From Prevotella sp. (GTDB lineage Bacteria; Bacteroidota; Bacteroidia; Bacteroidales; Bacteroidaceae): a stretch of 64,000 bases of DNA. Shown here in pieces: positions 23,958 to 32,684 of this stretch (positions within the stretch are counted from its first letter, which is position 1; each line of letters begins with the position of its first letter). The notes beneath the pieces were generated by a model. The model ran no database searches. It saw only the letters and a list, made by a program, of their open reading frames with translations, and was not told the DNA's origin. The stretch spans positions 1-64,000 of the forward strand of contig JAFTFO010000033.1 of NCBI GenBank assembly GCA_017449495.1, in the 5' to 3' direction. The translations under genes were made by a program, and so were the position numbers.

Positions 23958-24557
23958 TCATTGTTTCATCTCAATCACTTGATTCGCCTGGCTGACGAGC
24001 AGGGGCCTTCGACTGGCAATAAGCACCGTCTTGCCCGCAGCAGTTTGTCGGCGAAGCAGTTCCAACATATGCCTTTCCTGTTCAGCATCAAGGTGGGCGG
24101 CAGGTTCATCAGCGATGATGATCTGACGGTCAGTAGCCTCCGTGACCAGCCGTTCAGCCAGCAGGAAAATGTCTTCCGACGGAAGAGGCTCAGGCTGTGG
24201 TTCTGGCTTCACAGAAGGTAGCAACGCGTTCCACACGGCATAGTCGTCAGCCTCACTCTGAGGGGGCTCTGGCGCCCTGAGCTGATGCCGAAGCATCTGC
24301 ATCTCCTGCGGCAGATAGACCATCATCGTGCGGAAGGCGTGGGCCGAGTGAACTGTCAGCAGTTCGCCGTCGACACTCACGAAGCCCTCCGTCAACGGGA
24401 GGAAGCCCAGTAGCGTACGCAACAGCGTGGTCTTGCCCGAGCCCTGCGGCCCTGTAACACAAGTCAATTCGCCGTCCTTGGCGATGAACGACAAGCCCTT
24501 TGCCAAGACCCGTTCGCCCCGTGTTATGGTAGCATCTTTTACCTCTAACATCAGCAA
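23958..24557 (-). CDS. FetA-like ABC transporter ATPase, degenerate
   Basis: This is a 199-residue ATP-binding subunit paired with FetB. Walker A GPQGSGKT (36-43), a Q loop VYLPQEM (80-86) and Walker B QIIIADEP (145-152) are intact. However, the ABC signature (LSGGQ-type) that should precede Walker B is replaced by EPLPSEDIFLLAERL. The H-loop His is replaced in LIASRRP. A PEPQPEP run replaces part of the helical domain. It is therefore shorter than normal FetA (~225) and may hydrolyse ATP poorly. TAACTTTG reads leftward at 24576-24583. Confidence 0.8.
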   Translation of the reverse strand: MLMLEVKDATITRGERVLAKGLSFIAKDGELTCVTGPQGSGKTTLLRTLLGFLPLTEGFVSVDGELLTVHSAHAFRTMMVYLPQEMQMLRHQLRAPEPPQSEADDYAVWNALLPSVKPEPQPEPLPSEDIFLLAERLVTEATDRQIIIADEPAAHLDAEQERHMLELLRRQTAAGKTVLIASRRPLLVSQANQVIEMKQ

Positions 24558-24575
24558 TAATTAATAATCTGGGGG

Positions 24576-24634
24576 CAAAGTTAGCAATTTTTCTCAATTC
24601 TTAATTCTTAATTCTCAATTATTTTGTACCTTTG
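24576..24634. promoter_or_regulatory. Divergent promoters, fetAB-like and aguA operons
   Basis: CAAAGTTA (24576-24583) is TAACTTTG for the leftward ABC genes. TACCTTTG (24627-24634) is 16 bases before the aguA ATG. Between them are tandem TTAATTCTT-type words (24595-24620). Confidence 0.65.
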
Positions 24635-24649
24635 TGGCAAATTTTGAAC

Positions 24650-25690
24650 ATGACGAGAGAAAATCACCTCCATACTTGGCGGCTTCCTGCCGAATGGGAA
24701 CCCCAGTGGGGCGTGCAGCTGACGTGGCCGCACGCAGAGACCGACTGGGCCCCAATGCTCAGCGAGATCACCGCCACCTATGAAGAGCTGGCCCGTGAGA
24801 TAGCCAAACGAGAAAATCTTTTGGTTGTGAAACAGGGGGACGGTTCTTTTGTTACATCATGCGGTGTAACAAAAGAACCGTCCCCCTGTTACATCAGCTG
24901 TCCCACCAACGACACTTGGGCTCGCGACCACGGTTTCATTAGTCTGATTGACGATATGGGTGGCTGTCGCCTGATTGATTTCTGCTTCAACGGTTGGGGC
25001 GAGAAGTTCCCAGCTAATCTCGATAATGCCATCAACCGCCGCCTCTATGACGAGGGCAAGATTGAAGGCGAGTATGTGAACTGTCTGGACTTTGTGCTCG
25101 AAGGCGGTTCCATCGAGAGCGACGGTAAGGGGACGGTATTCACCACCACGGGCTGTCTGCTGGCACCCCACCGCAATCAGCCGATGACGAAGGCGCAGAT
25201 TGAGGATCGCCTGCTGAACGACCTCCACGCCAAACGCATCCTCTGGATCGACCACGGTCAGCTGACGGGTGACGATACCGACGGGCACATCGACACGTTG
25301 GTACGCATCTGTCCCGACGACACCTTATTATATATAGGCTGTGATGACCCCGACGACGAGCAGTATGAGGAACTGCGGCTGATGGAAGAGCAACTGAAGA
25401 CTTTCCGCACCCTTGACGGGCAGCCCTATCGGCTTGTGAAGTTGCCCATGCCACGCCCCATCTTCGACGGCAACGACAGACTACCTGCCACTTACGCAAA
25501 CTTTCTCATCGTCAACGGAGCCGTACTCTGCCCCACGTATAACCAGCCTGACCTTGACAGCGAGGCCCTGCGGCTCATCGGTGAGGTATTCCCCGACAGA
25601 GAGATCGTGGGCATCGACTGTAGAAGTATCATCAAGCAGCACGGATCGCTCCATTGCTGCACAATGCAGCTACCAAAGGTAAAAGAGTAG
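24650..25690 (+). CDS. aguA: Agmatine deiminase
   Basis: This 346-residue enzyme converts agmatine to N-carbamoylputrescine and ammonia. The family motifs are WPHAETDW near the N-terminus, CPTNDTWARDHG, FVLEGGSIESDG, DDTDGHIDT and the catalytic Cys in GSLHCCTMQ. ATG 24650 gives the usual start and follows the promoter. Between ENLLVV and CPTNDTWARD the normal variable linker is encoded by a perfect 25-bp inverted repeat (24831-24890), read through as KQGDGSFVTSCGVTKEPSPCYIS. The frame stays open, so the protein probably remains functional. It is first gene of an aguA-aguB-glnN-buk operon with gaps of 17, 21 and 2 bases. Confidence 0.93.
   Translation: MTRENHLHTWRLPAEWEPQWGVQLTWPHAETDWAPMLSEITATYEELAREIAKRENLLVVKQGDGSFVTSCGVTKEPSPCYISCPTNDTWARDHGFISLIDDMGGCRLIDFCFNGWGEKFPANLDNAINRRLYDEGKIEGEYVNCLDFVLEGGSIESDGKGTVFTTTGCLLAPHRNQPMTKAQIEDRLLNDLHAKRILWIDHGQLTGDDTDGHIDTLVRICPDDTLLYIGCDDPDDEQYEELRLMEEQLKTFRTLDGQPYRLVKLPMPRPIFDGNDRLPATYANFLIVNGAVLCPTYNQPDLDSEALRLIGEVFPDREIVGIDCRSIIKQHGSLHCCTMQLPKVKE
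24831..24890. repeat. REP-like palindrome embedded in aguA
   Basis: Arms 24831-24855 (AACAGGGGGACGGTTCTTTT then GTTAC) and 24866-24890 are exact reverse complements with a 10-base centre. A single arm of the same word occurs at 9361-9383. The GGGGACGGTTCTTTTGT core resembles REP palindromes that accompany REP-associated transposases; none is encoded here. Confidence 0.9.
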
Positions 25691-25707
25691 ATAAGTAAAA
25701 AGATAAA

Positions 25708-26592
25708 ATGAAAGAACTAAAGATAGGATTCCTGCAGCAGCACAACACTGCCGACACGAAGGATAACATTCTTCGACTGGCTGAAGGCATCAGCGACCTC
25801 GCCAAACGGGGCGCCGAGCTCATCGTGCTGCAAGAGTTGCACAACTCACTCTATTTCTGCCAGACAGAGGATGTCAACAACTTTGACCTGGCCGAGCCCA
25901 TTCCCGGGCCTTCCACCAAGCTATTTGGTGAACTGGCCAAGCAGTTCGGGGTAGTCATCGTTACCTCGCTCTTTGAGCGACGTGCACCGGGACTTTACCA
26001 CAATACCGCTGTCGTATTGGAAAAAGACGGCACCATCGCCGGCGCCTACCGTAAGATGCACATCCCTGACGACCCCGCCTACTACGAGAAGTTCTACTTC
26101 ACCCCCGGCGATCTGGGCTTCCATCCTATCCAGACCTCCGTCGGACGGTTAGGCGTGATGGTATGCTGGGACCAGTGGTATCCTGAGGCCGCTCGTTTAA
26201 TGGCTCTTCAGGGTGCCGAGTTGCTTATCTACCCCACCGCCATCGGCTATGAGTCGAGCGACACGCCCGACGAACAACAACGTCAGCGCAATGCCTGGCA
26301 AACCGTGCAACGCGGCCACGCCGTCGCTAATGGACTGCCCGTCATCACCGTCAACCGCGTGGGCCACGAGCCGGATCCTTCCGGACAGACCAATGGCATC
26401 CAGTTCTGGGGCACGTCGTTCGTGGCCGGTCCTCAAGGTGAGGTTCTCTACGAGGCCTCTGCCGACGAGGAAGAGAGTATCATCATCCATCTCGACCTCT
26501 CCCACTCCGAGCAGGTGCGCCGCTGGTGGCCCTTCCTCCGTGATCGCCGCACCGATGCCTACAATGACATTCTCTGCCGTTTCATCGATTAA
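25708..26592 (+). CDS. aguB: N-carbamoylputrescine amidase
   Basis: This 294-residue nitrilase-superfamily enzyme hydrolyses N-carbamoylputrescine to putrescine, CO2 and ammonia. The Glu-Lys-Cys triad is visible in VLQELHNSLYF (Glu), YRKMHIPDDP (Lys) and VMVCWDQWYPE (Cys). Length and motifs match AguB throughout, including GYESSDTPDEQQRQRNAWQT. Together with aguA directly upstream it makes the two-step agmatine-to-putrescine route. Confidence 0.95.
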   Translation: MKELKIGFLQQHNTADTKDNILRLAEGISDLAKRGAELIVLQELHNSLYFCQTEDVNNFDLAEPIPGPSTKLFGELAKQFGVVIVTSLFERRAPGLYHNTAVVLEKDGTIAGAYRKMHIPDDPAYYEKFYFTPGDLGFHPIQTSVGRLGVMVCWDQWYPEAARLMALQGAELLIYPTAIGYESSDTPDEQQRQRNAWQTVQRGHAVANGLPVITVNRVGHEPDPSGQTNGIQFWGTSFVAGPQGEVLYEASADEEESIIIHLDLSHSEQVRRWWPFLRDRRTDAYNDILCRFID

Positions 26593-26613
26593 CTTCAAAC
26601 AACCATAGGAAAG

Positions 26614-28878
26614 ATGTCTAACCTGTTAAGATTCCAAGTCGTGGAGGAAGCCTTCAAGAAGAAGGCTGCCGAAGTGCCAACACCTTCCGAGCGCCCCTCC
26701 GATTATTTCGGCAAGTACGTGTTCAATCGCGAAAAGATGTACAAGTATCTGCCCGCAGAAGTATATAACAAACTGATCGACGTCATCGACAACGGTGCAC
26801 GTCTGGACCGCAGCATCGCAGATGCCGTCGCCGACGGTATGAAGCAGTGGGCCCAGGAGATGGGCGCCACCCACTATACCCATTGGTTCCAGCCCCTCAC
26901 CGAGGGCACGGCCGAGAAACACGATGCCTTCGTCGAACACGATGGCAAAGGTGGTATGATGGAAACCTTCAGCGGCAAACTGCTCGTACAGCAGGAGCCC
27001 GACGCCTCGTCGTTCCCCAACGGTGGCATCCGAAACACTTTCGAGGCCCGTGGATACTCAGCCTGGGACCCCACCTCGCCCGTGTTTATCATCGATGACA
27101 CACTCTGTATACCCACCATCTTCATCGCCTATACCGGTGAGGCACTTGACTACAAAGCCCCGCTGCTACGCTCGCTCCACGCCGTCACAAAGGCAGCCAA
27201 AGACGTCTGCCAGTATTTCTACGACGATGTGCGAAAGGTGCAGGTGAACCTTGGTTGGGAACAGGAGTATTTCCTCGTCGACGAAGGCCTCTACTCTGCC
27301 CGCCCCGACCTGCTCATGACGGGCCGTACCCTTATGGGCCATGAGAGTGCCAAGAACCAGCAGATGGACGACCACTACTTTGGCACCATCCCCGATCGTG
27401 TGCAGGCTTTCATGAAGGATCTTGAGATCCATGCCTTAGAACTCGCCATCCCCTGTAAGACGCGCCACAATGAGGTGGCCCCTAACCAGTTCGAACTCGC
27501 GCCGATCTTCGAAGAGTGCAACCTGGCCGTTGACCATAACATGCTGCTCATGTCGCTCATGAAGCGTGTGGCCCGCAACCACGGCTTCCGCGTCTTATTG
27601 CACGAAAAACCCTTCGACGGCATCAACGGCTCGGGCAAACATAACAACTGGAGCCTCACGGCCGAGCGTAAGGGCGAAGAGCACACCCTCCTTCACGCCC
27701 CCGGTAAAGCCGACACCTCGAATCCCGAACATACTGCCAACGAAACCCTGCGTTTTGTCACCTTCATCGTAGAGACACTCATGGCCGTCTATCGTCATAA
27801 TGGTCTGTTAAAAGCCTCTATCATGTCAGCTACCAACGCCCATCGCCTGGGTGGTAACGAGGCTCCTCCAGCCATCATCAGCTCTTTCCTCGGCAAACAG
27901 CTGACGGAGCTCCTCGACCATATCGAGCGCTCTGACAAAGACGATCTCTTCACCCTCAAGGGCAAACAGGGAATGGAGATTGACATTCCCCAGATTCCTG
28001 ACCTTATCATCGACAATACCGACCGCAACCGCACGTCGCCTTTTGCCTTCACAGGTAACCGCTTCGAGTTCCGTGCCCCTGGCTCATCGGCCAACTGTGC
28101 CTCGGCCATGATTGCCCTCAACTCCGCAATGGCTGAAGCGCTGCAGGACTTCAAGCAGCGTGTAGACCAAAAGATCGCCGAATATAGCAAGTACGCTGAG
28201 TTCGCCGACGGTTCTGGTCATACCGCCAAGTTCCACGCCATCCTCGACGTGCTGCGTGATGATATCAAGACCTGCAAGCCCATTCGTTTTGATGGCAATG
28301 GCTACTCTGAGGAATGGGTTGCCGAGGCAGCCCGCCGTGGCCTCGACGTAGAGAAGTCGTGTCCAAAGATCTTCGAGCATTACCTCGACGACTCGAGCAT
28401 TCGTATGTTCGAAGCCACAAAGGTCATGAACCGTAAGGAACTCGAAGCCCGTAACGAAGTGAAATGGGAAACCTACGTGAAGACCGTACAGATTGAAGCC
28501 CGCGTCATGGGCGACCTGTCGATGAACCACGTCATCCCAGTATCCACTCACTACCAGTCGCAACTCATCAAAAACGTACAGGGAATGAAGGAAGTATTCC
28601 CTGCCGAAGAGGCACAGCGCCTCTCACGCCGTAACCTGAAACTAATTCAGGAGATTGCTGAACGTACAGAACGCATTGAGCAACTCGTCGAGGATCTCAC
28701 CGAGGCCCGTCGCGTGGCCAATCGCATCGTCGACATCCACCAACGTGCCATCGCCTACCACGATACGGTATGTCCGAAGATGGATGCCATCCGTCATGAG
28801 ACCGACTGCCTTGAGATGATCGTCGAAGACGGCCTCTGGTCGTTGCCCAAGTACCGCGAGTTACTATTTATCCGCTGA
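26614..28878 (+). CDS. glnN: Type III glutamine synthetase
   Basis: This 754-residue GSIII, the large form typical of Bacteroidetes, makes glutamine from glutamate and ammonia. The N-terminal FGKYVFNREKM, THWFQPLTEGTAEKHD and FPNGGIRNTFEARGYSAWDP motifs, NEVAPNQFELAPIFE, and the ATP-binding HEKPFDGINGSGKHNNWS are all present. Here it is placed directly behind two enzymes that release ammonia from agmatine, which suggests nitrogen recapture. It is followed after only 2 bases by a butyrate kinase gene. Confidence 0.96.
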   Translation: MSNLLRFQVVEEAFKKKAAEVPTPSERPSDYFGKYVFNREKMYKYLPAEVYNKLIDVIDNGARLDRSIADAVADGMKQWAQEMGATHYTHWFQPLTEGTAEKHDAFVEHDGKGGMMETFSGKLLVQQEPDASSFPNGGIRNTFEARGYSAWDPTSPVFIIDDTLCIPTIFIAYTGEALDYKAPLLRSLHAVTKAAKDVCQYFYDDVRKVQVNLGWEQEYFLVDEGLYSARPDLLMTGRTLMGHESAKNQQMDDHYFGTIPDRVQAFMKDLEIHALELAIPCKTRHNEVAPNQFELAPIFEECNLAVDHNMLLMSLMKRVARNHGFRVLLHEKPFDGINGSGKHNNWSLTAERKGEEHTLLHAPGKADTSNPEHTANETLRFVTFIVETLMAVYRHNGLLKASIMSATNAHRLGGNEAPPAIISSFLGKQLTELLDHIERSDKDDLFTLKGKQGMEIDIPQIPDLIIDNTDRNRTSPFAFTGNRFEFRAPGSSANCASAMIALNSAMAEALQDFKQRVDQKIAEYSKYAEFADGSGHTAKFHAILDVLRDDIKTCKPIRFDGNGYSEEWVAEAARRGLDVEKSCPKIFEHYLDDSSIRMFEATKVMNRKELEARNEVKWETYVKTVQIEARVMGDLSMNHVIPVSTHYQSQLIKNVQGMKEVFPAEEAQRLSRRNLKLIQEIAERTERIEQLVEDLTEARRVANRIVDIHQRAIAYHDTVCPKMDAIRHETDCLEMIVEDGLWSLPKYRELLFIR

Positions 28879-28880
28879 CC

Positions 28881-29942
28881 ATGAGAATATTAGCCATCAA
28901 TCCGGGCATGATCTCAACCAAGGTGGGAGTCTTCCAAGATGAGGAGTTACTGATGCATGCCACGCTTAACCACCCCTTCGAGGAATTGTGTCGCTACCCC
29001 TTCATCATGGACGAGTTCGACTATCGCAAGGAAAAGGTCATGGAGGAACTTCAGCGCCAAGGCTACACCTTGGACTTCGATGTCGTCGTGGGCCGAGGCG
29101 GTCTGGTGAAGCCCATTGAAAGCGGCGTCTACGAGTTGAACGACAAGGTGATTGAAGACACTCGCCACCCCCGTCTGCACCACGCCTGCAACTTAGGTTC
29201 GTTGATGGCGCTAAGCATTGCCCGCGAGATCAAGGGGTGTCGCGCATTCACCGTCGACCCAGGTGTGGTCGACGAGCTCGACGACGTGGCACGCATTACC
29301 GGTCTGCCCGAGTTGCCCCATCAGACCATCTGGCACGCCCTGAACCAGCGCGAGATTGCCAAGCGTTACTGCCGTGAGCATGGCGTCGTCTACGAGGAAC
29401 AGGATCTGATTGTCTGCCACATGGGTAGTGGCATCTCCTTTGCCATGCACCACCACGGACGTGCCATCGAGTGCAGCGACGCGCTCAGCGGCGATGGTCC
29501 CTTCTCCCCCTCCCGGGCAGGCATGCTGCCCACAGCAGCCCTCGTCAAACTGTGCTATAGCGGACAGTACACCGAGGCAGAGATGCTGCGCAAGATTAAC
29601 GGCCACAGCGGACTGACGGCCCACTTAGGCACCAACGACGTAAGAGAGGTGGAGCGCCGCATAGCCGAGGGCGACCAGAAAGCCAAACTGGTGCTCGACG
29701 CCATGATCTACAGCATTGCCCGTTGGATGGCCTCACTCGCACCAGCCACCAACGGCCATGTGGACGCCATCATCCTGACTGGCGCCATTGCCCATAGTCA
29801 ATATGTCACCGATGGCCTGCGCCGCCGACTGAGCTACCTCGCACCCGTTTTCGTCTATCCCGGTGAGGATGAACTCACGGCATTGGCTATGAACGTACTG
29901 AGGGCTATGCGCGGAGAGCAGGAAATCAAAGTCTATTCTTAA
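28881..29942 (+). CDS. buk: Butyrate kinase (acetokinase family)
   Basis: This 353-residue ASKHA-fold kinase interconverts butyrate (or branched-chain acid) and acyl phosphate. The phosphate-binding N-terminus is INPGMISTKVGVF, where most homologues have NPGSTSTK. The motifs VVVGRGGLVKPIESGVYELN, CHMGSGIS and ILTGAIAH are intact, and length is typical. Translation is probably coupled to glnN (2-base gap). No phosphate butyryltransferase gene is adjacent, so its metabolic partner must be elsewhere. Confidence 0.9.
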   Translation: MRILAINPGMISTKVGVFQDEELLMHATLNHPFEELCRYPFIMDEFDYRKEKVMEELQRQGYTLDFDVVVGRGGLVKPIESGVYELNDKVIEDTRHPRLHHACNLGSLMALSIAREIKGCRAFTVDPGVVDELDDVARITGLPELPHQTIWHALNQREIAKRYCREHGVVYEEQDLIVCHMGSGISFAMHHHGRAIECSDALSGDGPFSPSRAGMLPTAALVKLCYSGQYTEAEMLRKINGHSGLTAHLGTNDVREVERRIAEGDQKAKLVLDAMIYSIARWMASLAPATNGHVDAIILTGAIAHSQYVTDGLRRRLSYLAPVFVYPGEDELTALAMNVLRAMRGEQEIKVYS

Positions 29943-29981
29943 TACAAAAACCTCCATCGGGTCACCTCAACTTTAGAGATG

Positions 29982-31289
29982 TCAGAAAGTGACGAGTTGG
30001 TGTTCCGTTAGTTTCTGAACAATGGGGATGAGCAGGTCTACGGGGGTGCCGATGAGGTCGCTGATGCCGATGAGGTCGTTGCGGCCGTCGGCATAGGCCG
30101 TGAAGTGCTGCATGGCCCGGAAGGCCTCGTAGGTGCCCTTCTGGCTGATGGTGGGATAGAGACCGCGCTTGCCTAACTGCGGCTCACAGGGACAGGTCAT
30201 CCGGTAGTAGAGGTTGTGCTCGAGGGCATTGATCACCTTCACCATTACATCGTAGGAGCCTTGCAGCCCTTCTGGACTGATGAGCGAGAGGTCGTCGGCC
30301 GAGGTGTGGTACTCGGGATACTCGTGGTACTTGCTGCGGCAGAAGGCGCACACGGGCAGACCGACGCCTGCCGAACCGTACTGACGCTCGTCGGAGGCAC
30401 GCTTCATGAACGAGTAGCGAATGTAGTCGGGATAGTGGAAGCGCAGCACATTCTGGAGCACGCGGTCGGCCAGCGTATCCTCATACTTCGTGCTGACCAT
30501 CGAGTAGGTGCGGTCGTCGCCCACACAACTGAGCACGAAGCCCGCCTTGACATGCTGCTGCATCTCCGAGAGATGGCGGCTCAGGTAGGTGATGGAGCCG
30601 ATGGTCTCTGGCACGATGACGAAGCGGTAGGTATAGCGTCGGTGGGGCAGACTCTCGACGTAACGGATGAGGGCCGTCATCAGGCAGGGGCCTGAGAGCT
30701 CGTTGTTGGCCATCGAGGGATGGCAGAGGTAGGTGGAGAAGAACAGTTCGTCGGCGGTTTCTCCGGGCACGATCAGTTCGCCATAGGTGAGGCTACCGGG
30801 CTCAAGGGTGCTGTCGATACAGACCTCATACTCGTTGTCGGTCAATTGCGCTTTCTGGCGCTCCGACATGCAGAATCCCCAGCGCTCCTTATAATAAGAG
30901 GTGACGTAGGGAATCCAGTCGGGCTGCTCGGGCTGGGTGTAGACATGCTCCAGCAGTTCCTCTCGGCTCACCGTCTGGCGCACGGGCACGGAATAGCCGA
31001 GCACGTGGAGGTTCGAGTCGCGGAAGTCAATGACCGTCTCGCCGCTCTTCCTGCGGATCCAGCCGCCACGAATGTTCCACTCCTTGGGCACCGTCCAGTC
31101 GAACACCTCGGTTCCCGAAGGCACCTCAAACACTTGCATCCCGGGTACCTGCTCACGAATGATCTGGAGCGACTGGCGAAAGCCGTCGCCCGTGATACTG
31201 CGACAGATGGGAAACAGCCTCTCAGCCAGGTCGTACATCGTTTGTCCTTCGTCGTTCATTGCGTCTGCAATAAGACTTTTATATCTCAT
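29982..31289 (-). CDS. DUF4910 aminopeptidase-like protein
   Basis: This 435-residue protein matches the DUF4910/DUF2172 family with an M28-like aminopeptidase fold. Visible features are LFPICRSITGDGFRQSL near the N-terminus, STYLCHPSMANNELSGP (His and the metal-binding Asn/Glu region), RFVIVPETIGSITYLS, and a late YHTSADD motif. A C-terminal winged-helix-like extension (LIGTPVDLLIPIVQKL) follows. Members are often near glycan-synthesis genes, but the substrate is unknown. It starts 8 bases after the histidine phosphatase gene and is probably co-transcribed. Confidence 0.82.
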   Translation of the reverse strand: MRYKSLIADAMNDEGQTMYDLAERLFPICRSITGDGFRQSLQIIREQVPGMQVFEVPSGTEVFDWTVPKEWNIRGGWIRRKSGETVIDFRDSNLHVLGYSVPVRQTVSREELLEHVYTQPEQPDWIPYVTSYYKERWGFCMSERQKAQLTDNEYEVCIDSTLEPGSLTYGELIVPGETADELFFSTYLCHPSMANNELSGPCLMTALIRYVESLPHRRYTYRFVIVPETIGSITYLSRHLSEMQQHVKAGFVLSCVGDDRTYSMVSTKYEDTLADRVLQNVLRFHYPDYIRYSFMKRASDERQYGSAGVGLPVCAFCRSKYHEYPEYHTSADDLSLISPEGLQGSYDVMVKVINALEHNLYYRMTCPCEPQLGKRGLYPTISQKGTYEAFRAMQHFTAYADGRNDLIGISDLIGTPVDLLIPIVQKLTEHQLVTF

Positions 31290-31297
31290 TTTATGTT

Positions 31298-32602
31298 CTA
31301 ATTAGGAATTATTAATGCTATTTGGGATGTATAATACTGCTTAAAGTCCATCCACCTATAATAGGGATAACAGTTTGTTGGCACAGGCAACTTAGCCTCT
31401 TCACCATTGAGCAGGCACTTTATAAGGATATCGTCCGACGCCTTTTTGCCGCGATAGAACACCAGCTGTAGGTTCGAGGCCTTGCCTGTTTCCCAACTTT
31501 GATAACAGTTCTTCACCTCATTCGGATCCTCAGGGTCCTTATCTGCGCCATTGATGCCCATGAGCACTGTCAGAGGACCAAGACATGTGTCATGGCCGAA
31601 ACGAAGGTCGGCGATATGGTCGCTGGTGCCATCGAGCACAGCAGAAGCTTTCTTAAGGATATCTTCAAGTATGGGAATCATCTCGTACTGCGGTCCAAAC
31701 ACCCAAGAATACGAGCCAAGATTCGATTGTTCCCACTGGGCAGCAATCTCCTCATCGGTGACGAGTCCATCCATCATCCCCTCATGGCCGATACTCGGCA
31801 GTGACGTATAGAGATTGATGAGATTACTGCCAATATGGTGCAGATTGCCAGGCAGAGAGTCGGTACTGGAGAACGTGCGTTTGATAATGAGATCACGCAA
31901 CGACTCGTCAGTGAGGCGATCGGCTTGGCCGTTTTGTCCAGCAGAGAACTTATCCTTATTCTGTTCCCATCGTGGCGTGGCCTTTGGGAACTGACGTTTC
32001 TTGGGGTTCTGACGGTCGCTGGGCACCACACCGTCAAGTGTGAAGCGCGACGATTGCTCACGTATCTCTATGGCTGGGTTACACTGCACGAGTTCCTGGC
32101 AAAAAGACGACATACTAAGTACGCACCGTCCTGTCAACGACGAGATAGCCAACACGTTACCCCCCTTCTTGAACACCTCGGGGAAGTTATTGTACATTGT
32201 CCGTGCGATATACTGGTGCTGCTGCCAGCCGAGATCGGAGAGTTCGCTCACACCAGTCTGCAGTTCTTCTTTCGCTGCCATGAACTTTTCGAAAAATCTT
32301 TCGCCTGCCGACGTCAGTTGTCTGCGTTCATGCGCCTTTGTCAGCAGATTGGCCAGTTCCTGATAGAGCATGGCATTCCAGTAATAGCGAGATCCATGTC
32401 GCCCGTAGTGACTGATGTAAAATGGTTTGTAGCCTTTCGGTGCCTTCGTCAGCACATGGTTGACAAACGGATACGGATAGTCTGTTCCGTACGATTTCCT
32501 CGGGTCGCTCTTCAACTGATCGAGCACTCCACTCCCCTGTGCACATACCGTTAGCGCCAGTAAGAGCAACATCACAATGGTTAAGTTCCTTTTCATATTC
32601 AT
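31298..32602 (-). CDS. Exported histidine acid phosphatase (MINPP/phytase-like)
   Basis: This 434-residue exported protein has a signal peptide (MLLLLALTVCAQ). The branch-2 histidine phosphatase motif is ISHYGRHGSRY (catalytic His at ~68), and the proton-donor motif is RFGHDTCLGPL. It resembles multiple inositol-polyphosphate phosphatases and other acid phosphatases secreted by gut Bacteroidales, so phytate or phosphomonoester scavenging is plausible. Substrate specificity is not readable. TAATTTTG reads leftward at 32624-32631, in a short region divergent from the B6 locus. Confidence 0.88.
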   Translation of the reverse strand: MNMKRNLTIVMLLLLALTVCAQGSGVLDQLKSDPRKSYGTDYPYPFVNHVLTKAPKGYKPFYISHYGRHGSRYYWNAMLYQELANLLTKAHERRQLTSAGERFFEKFMAAKEELQTGVSELSDLGWQQHQYIARTMYNNFPEVFKKGGNVLAISSLTGRCVLSMSSFCQELVQCNPAIEIREQSSRFTLDGVVPSDRQNPKKRQFPKATPRWEQNKDKFSAGQNGQADRLTDESLRDLIIKRTFSSTDSLPGNLHHIGSNLINLYTSLPSIGHEGMMDGLVTDEEIAAQWEQSNLGSYSWVFGPQYEMIPILEDILKKASAVLDGTSDHIADLRFGHDTCLGPLTVLMGINGADKDPEDPNEVKNCYQSWETGKASNLQLVFYRGKKASDDILIKCLLNGEEAKLPVPTNCYPYYRWMDFKQYYTSQIALIIPN

Positions 32603-32623
32603 AAAGATTTGTAATTATGGCTA

Positions 32624-32661
32624 CAAAATTAATCATTAATCTTCAAAAATCACTATTTTTG
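32624..32661. promoter_or_regulatory. Divergent promoters, phosphatase and B6 regulator
   Basis: CAAAATTA (32624-32631) is TAATTTTG for the leftward phosphatase gene. TATTTTTG (32654-32661) faces the kinase-like/AraC gene that starts at 32685. Confidence 0.55.
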
Positions 32662-32684
32662 CACTGATTTAACTAAATTAAGGT

